In this document: positions 58,414 through 64,000 of the stretch, piece after piece
How positions within the stretch are numbered: position 1 is the stretch's first letter
Layout: each line of letters begins with the position of its first letter
NCBI RefSeq assembly: GCF_003369915.1
Contig: NC_046675.1
Location: forward strand, 27,032,001-27,096,000
Origin: Drosophila miranda
Lineage: Eukaryota; Arthropoda; Insecta; Diptera; Drosophilidae
Length of the DNA: 64,000 bases
Reading direction: 5' to 3'
Translations under genes and position numbers: made by a program
The notes under the pieces: model-generated
Seen by the model: the letters and a program-made list of their open reading frames with translations, nothing else
What the model was told of the DNA's origin: nothing
Database searches by the model: none

Positions 58414-58528
58414 TTAGGTCAATACGAACTGCCCCAACCAAGACTTAATGCGCGACTGAGCACAGAACTATCACGGGAACTTGGAGCGAGGTGCGAGGTG
58501 CGAGCGACAAACGGCCGATCGAGACACT
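58414..58528 (-). other. Gel: Gelsolin 5'UTR exon
   Basis: Bounded upstream by an initiator TCAGTG (about 58523-58528) and downstream by the donor GTAAGT at 58413-58408. It contains no ATG, so translation must start in a later exon. Confidence 0.65.
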
Positions 58529-58553
58529 GAACGAAAGGCAAAGCTCGTCTTCG

Positions 58554-58561
58554 CTTTTATA
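58554..58561 (-). promoter_or_regulatory. Gel: TATA box of Gelsolin
   Basis: TATAAAAG on the minus strand, about 34 bp upstream of the initiator TCAGTG. Confidence 0.7.
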
Positions 58562-58829
58562 AAGTCTGGGCTGGGCCGGGCCCGGCCGCACTCAAAGCCG
58601 AGTCGCAATCGCGCCGATTGTCTCAGCCGCTAGCTTGCCTTGCTCGCTGCCACTGTTGTGCCGCCGTAGATCGTTGATAAGGTGAGCAGCGACTGATAAG
58701 TAAAAGTGAAAATTACCCGCACTGAAGCTGTAAACAGACAGAGATTGAAAACAAAATTTGAGAATTCTTTGAAATCAAGTGGAAAGTCGGGCAGTGCTTC
58801 ACCTAAACGTAAGCGTAGGAATTCCCAGC
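58562..58829. other. Spacer between abs 3' end and Gelsolin promoter
   Basis: About 270 bp upstream of the Gelsolin TATA box. It contains GATAA words at 58674-58682 and 58693-58697, possible GATA-factor sites; their use is inference. Confidence 0.5.
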
Positions 58830-58870
58830 TTTATTTCAATCCATTCGTCAAAGTAGTCTAAGAATAATGT

Positions 58871-60853
<1,983 letters not shown>

Positions 60854-61533
60854 TTAGCCGAAAGCGCAGTTGGTTTCAAATGGTATAATGGCCGTGTGAC
60901 ATTATCCTTTGCTAACTGTGCTTGAACTCAACTTAGAAAAGTGGTAAATCCGCCAAAATGAGCTTAATTAATACCTTCGAATCCAATCAAAAGTTATCTG
61001 CTCCCTCTTTGAAAATAATTACAGTTGAAATAAAACAAATACATATTTCAAAATATGCTATCAATTAAAATTTGTGAAATTTTTCTAGCAATCGAAGTTT
61101 AAAAAAAAAGCCAAAGCTAGCTATTAAAAGGCTAATTTGGAAATCCTCATAATATATATCATTATATATTACTTATGGACATCCCAAGCAGGGTGACCGT
61201 TTCTCGTATTTTTACCACTTTTCGGTATTTTTTTAGGTCAAAATTTAACCAACGGTATATCGGTATATAATGGTATATTTTGTCAATTTCATTAATCTAT
61301 TCATTTCAATTTTTTATATAATAATATAATATAAGCATGTATTTAGAATAGGCCAGTCAAGTAAAAAATTGATTCATTAATCGGATAAAATTATGAGGGC
61401 ATGGCATACAGTATACTGTATGGTTAGTGGTTGTATTGAATTCGTCAGTATATTTAGGGTTTATTTTTAAAATGATACTGTATATTTCGGTATAATTCTG
61501 ATGGTCGGACGGTATATTTTAACGATAAATCCT

Positions 61534-61544
61534 CGGCCACACTG
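61534..61544 (+). promoter_or_regulatory. Motif 1 (M1BP) site
   Basis: CGGCCACACTG is close to the fly core promoter motif 1 (YGGTCACACTR) and lies about 50 bp upstream of the RBM22 ATG. Confidence 0.55.
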
Positions 61545-61592
61545 ATCCCAAGAAACTTTTTAAGAAAAATTTATTAAATATTTCGTGGCGTC

Positions 61593-62861
61593 ATGTCTAT
61601 GTCCAAGACCACAAACACCTACAACCGACAGAACTGGGAAGACGCCGAATTTCCGATTCTGTGCCAAACCTGCCTGGGGGACAATCCGTACGTGCGCATG
61701 ATAAAAGAGCGATTCGGCAAGGAATGCAAGATTTGCACGCGTCCGTTTACCATATTCCGCTGGTGTCCAGGAGCCCGAATGCGCTTCAAGAAAACGGAGA
61801 TTTGCCAGACGTGTGCGCGCCTAAAAAATGTTTGTCAGACATGCCTGCTGGACCTGGAGTACGGACTGCCAATTCAAGTGCGAGACGCTGCCCTCAAGGT
61901 GGCTGACACCATGCCCCAAAGTGACGTTAACAAGGAGTACTACATTCAGAACATCGATGCTCAGCTTCAGGATGGCGATGGCACTGAGGCGGCTGGCGCC
62001 GTCGGCCGCTCTCTGGCGGCCAATGAGATGCTGTCCAAATTGGCACGGACTGCACCCTACTATAAGCGGAACAGACCTCACATCTGCTCTTTCTGGGTAA
62101 AGGGTGAGTGCAAGCGTGGCGAGGAGTGTCCATACCGTCACGACAAGCCGAACGAGCCCGACGACCCACTCTGCGAACAAAACATTAAAGATCGCTACTA
62201 TGGACGCAACGATCCAGTGGCCGAAAAGATCATGAAGCGAGCAGCCTCGCTGCCAACGCTCGAGCCTCCAGAGGACCGCAACATAACTACCCTGTATGTA
62301 GGCAATCTTCCTGAGGAAATCACAGAGCCGGAACTGCGCGACCAGTTTTACCAGTACGGCGAGATTCGGTCGATTGCACTGGTGCCGCGACAGCAATGCG
62401 CCTTCGTGCAGTACACCAAACGAAGTGCCGCCGAGCTGGCAGCTGAGCGCTCCTTCAACAAGCTGGTGATCCATGGCCGCAAGGTAAGCATAAAGTGGGC
62501 CCACTCCCAGGCCAAGCAAGGAACTGCGGCCAAGACGGAAAGACGCTTTGAGGTGGCAGGCATTCCGCCACCCAGCGCCAAGCCAAATGACTACTTTAAT
62601 CTGCGACAGGAGCAGATAAATGTCATGCCGGCTGGCATGAAGCTCCATCAGTTACCCTCAAACTTGGTGCCGGCCTCCGCGTACCAGATGTACGGACAAC
62701 CAACCTATGCGGCGCCCTACAGCAACACAAACAGCGGCACAAGCGCAACGGCCACATCTACCTCTGGTGTGAATCTCGACTCGATCTCGATTCCTCCGCC
62801 ACCAGGTCAAGTACCCTATCCCAGTCAGGATGCCACCCGCATGGGCGCCCTGAATAAATAA
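61593..62861 (+). CDS. RBM22: Pre-mRNA splicing factor RBM22 (Cwc2/Slt11-type)
   Basis: A single exon encodes 422 residues, close to human RBM22 (420). The N-terminal half has paired CxxC zinc-binding motifs ([32 protein letters not shown]). A CCCH zinc finger follows ([19 protein letters not shown], spacing 8-5-3). An RRM spans about 230-310, with RNP2 TLYVGNLP and RNP1 QCAFVQY. The tail is Pro/Ser/Thr-rich and ends [15 protein letters not shown]22 sits in the catalytic spliceosome, where it contacts U6 and the intron near the active site. Start: [20 protein letters not shown] matches the family start. AATAAA lies at 62912-62917, just after the stop. It shares a promoter region with abs. Confidence 0.96.
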   Translation: MSMSKTTNTYNRQNWEDAEFPILCQTCLGDNPYVRMIKERFGKECKICTRPFTIFRWCPGARMRFKKTEICQTCARLKNVCQTCLLDLEYGLPIQVRDAALKVADTMPQSDVNKEYYIQNIDAQLQDGDGTEAAGAVGRSLAANEMLSKLARTAPYYKRNRPHICSFWVKGECKRGEECPYRHDKPNEPDDPLCEQNIKDRYYGRNDPVAEKIMKRAASLPTLEPPEDRNITTLYVGNLPEEITEPELRDQFYQYGEIRSIALVPRQQCAFVQYTKRSAAELAAERSFNKLVIHGRKVSIKWAHSQAKQGTAAKTERRFEVAGIPPPSAKPNDYFNLRQEQINVMPAGMKLHQLPSNLVPASAYQMYGQPTYAAPYSNTNSGTSATATSTSGVNLDSISIPPPPGQVPYPSQDATRMGALNK

Positions 62862-62917
62862 TATTTATTAATGACGACTGCAATTTTGTATAAAAACTGG
62901 AATACTTTTGAAATAAA

Positions 62918-63859
62918 GTCAAGGAAAACCTCCTGTCGGGTCAAGCAGCTTAAATATTGTAAATTATTGCCAGTGGTGCGGCCCAAAGGAAATGCATTTT
63001 GTTGTTGTCATTTCCAATGCCCCCACTGTAAAGATCATTTGCTACCGCATATGCACATGCAGCGGAATTCTTTCGTCTCTTTATATCGCAATCTCTCGTA
63101 CTCGGCTTAACAGCGGCCTTTTTTGCTCATCCAAATTAGCAAAACATTTTTTTTTAAATTGGAACGTTTAAAGACGTTTACAGAGGCATGTGCCTGCAGC
63201 GTTCCCAAGTCCGGGTGCGCCCATAACGTATGTATAACGCCCATCACAAGCAAGCTTGTTTTAAAATTTTGCCACGACTTCTTCCGTCCGACAAAAGACG
63301 AAAATCTGCGACATCCTCAATTTTAAAGATACGAGAAAACCAAACCGAATTCCCACACCCAGACTGTATAATCCGAATCAGATCGGATCATTATTATAGC
63401 CAGAAGGAGCAAATTAAACTGCACTAGCTACGATCCTTCGATCCCCTGTTGGCTCCTTACTTCAACTTGTGTTCTCTTGAGAGATAATTCTCCCCATTCT
63501 TCTAATGAATTGGTCGATGACATTCCTGTAATGACTACTTTTGTTTCTGTCCGGGATCCGCACGTAACTAGTTTCGCTTTTGGTGTAGCTTCAGCCACTT
63601 GATAATAAAAGTAATACATACGAATGTATTCCATATTGCATATTTATTATTATTTAAATTTTAAAAATATCAGCAGCCCTGGTAGGCAGTTGTGAAGCGC
63701 AAGGTAGATTTATATATAGGTACAATAAATCAAGAACAAAATAATATAACAAAATAAACCAGGCGAATCTATCCAAGGGTAAATCATTAAATAATGGCTG
63801 ATTTTTGATTTAATAAGGCTCTTCAAACAAAGAATCACGTTATTTATGTCACGATTTAT
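62918..63859. other. Intergenic stretch after RBM22
   Basis: About 940 bp with no gene recognised. The short frame on the minus strand at 63428-63634 has no family resemblance. The region may contain the 3'UTR of the partial gene at the right edge. Confidence 0.5.
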
Positions 63860-64000
63860 CTACATTTGCAACACATTGTAAAGATCTCGGCGTTCGCCCA
63901 GAAACGCGTGCACTGTGGTCCAATTTAAATACTTGCCTGCCAGATTTTCCTCGCGCTTTCTTGAACACGTTGATAATAAACTGCCGTCATGAGAATTTAC
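63860..64000 (-). CDS. C-terminal end of an unrecognised gene (partial)
   Basis: The minus strand is open from the window edge for 46 codons to TAG at 63862-63860, reading ...LAGKYLNWTTVHAFLGERR and ending DLYNVLQM. The composition looks like real protein, but I do not recognise a family. A second minus-strand frame is also open for part of this distance, so the frame choice is not certain. The rest of the gene would lie to the right of the window. Confidence 0.4.
   Translation of the reverse strand, partial: VNSHDGSLLSTCSRKREENLAGKYLNWTTVHAFLGERRDLYNVLQM

Noticed and set aside
61821-62648. 275-codon minus-strand frame opposite RBM22
   Set aside because: Antisense shadow. The plus-strand frame has CCCH and RRM motifs.
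63428-63634. 68-codon minus-strand frame after RBM22
   Set aside because: No recognisable domain or splice context. It is more likely 3'UTR or spacer.

Overview
This window looks like Drosophila nuclear DNA, most likely from the obscura group. The gene set (complexin, an Or82a-type odorant receptor, a Tweedle cuticle cluster, Gelsolin, abstrakt/DDX41 and an RBM22 homologue) corresponds to the neighbourhood of cytological region 82A of D. melanogaster (Muller element E). Introns are mostly 50-70 bp with GT-AG ends, and non-coding DNA is rich in short tandem repeats. The species call is inference from gene content and repeat style.

Layout. 1-14.8 kb: three coding exons of complexin on the minus strand. 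Their large intron holds a nested plus-strand gene for a secreted neprilysin-like pseudo-enzyme and a decayed Helitron-like/dispersed repeat. 14.8-22.9 kb: the 5' side of complexin, where I find no convincing gene. 22.9-27.3 kb: a FANK1-like gene (fibronectin III plus ankyrin repeats, plus strand), a second, shorter neprilysin-like pseudo-enzyme (minus) and an omega-amidase/NIT2-type nitrilase (minus). 27.4-35.4 kb: a young LTR retrotransposon fossil with 2,154-bp LTRs, probably of the Osvaldo/Ulysses group of Ty3/gypsy. 35.6-37.2 kb: Or82a (minus). 38.2-51.0 kb: four Tweedle genes and one very small Tweedle-derived gene. 51.1-52.6 kb: a secreted trypsin-like serine protease (plus). 52.7-58.5 kb: Gelsolin (minus). 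58.9-60.7 kb: abs (minus). 61.6-62.9 kb: RBM22 (plus), sharing a divergent promoter region with abs. A partial reading frame runs off the right edge on the minus strand.

Functional themes. Complexin acts at the synapse, Or82a in smell, Tweedles in cuticle, Gelsolin on actin, and abs and RBM22 in RNA handling and splicing. Many coding sequences start with a tiny first exon: five codons in most Tweedle genes, ten bases in the nitrilase. All exon joins below were checked for reading frame by hand and give uninterrupted proteins of plausible family length.

The most interesting points are: (1) the LTR element's gag begins with a complete RING-H2 finger; (2) each LTR carries an exon-like 61-bp segment with good splice sites; (3) an 84-residue secreted protein looks like the C-terminal module of a Tweedle standing alone; (4) two M13-family proteins lack the HExxH zinc motif; (5) the Gelsolin secretory leader has no ATG in its own exon.
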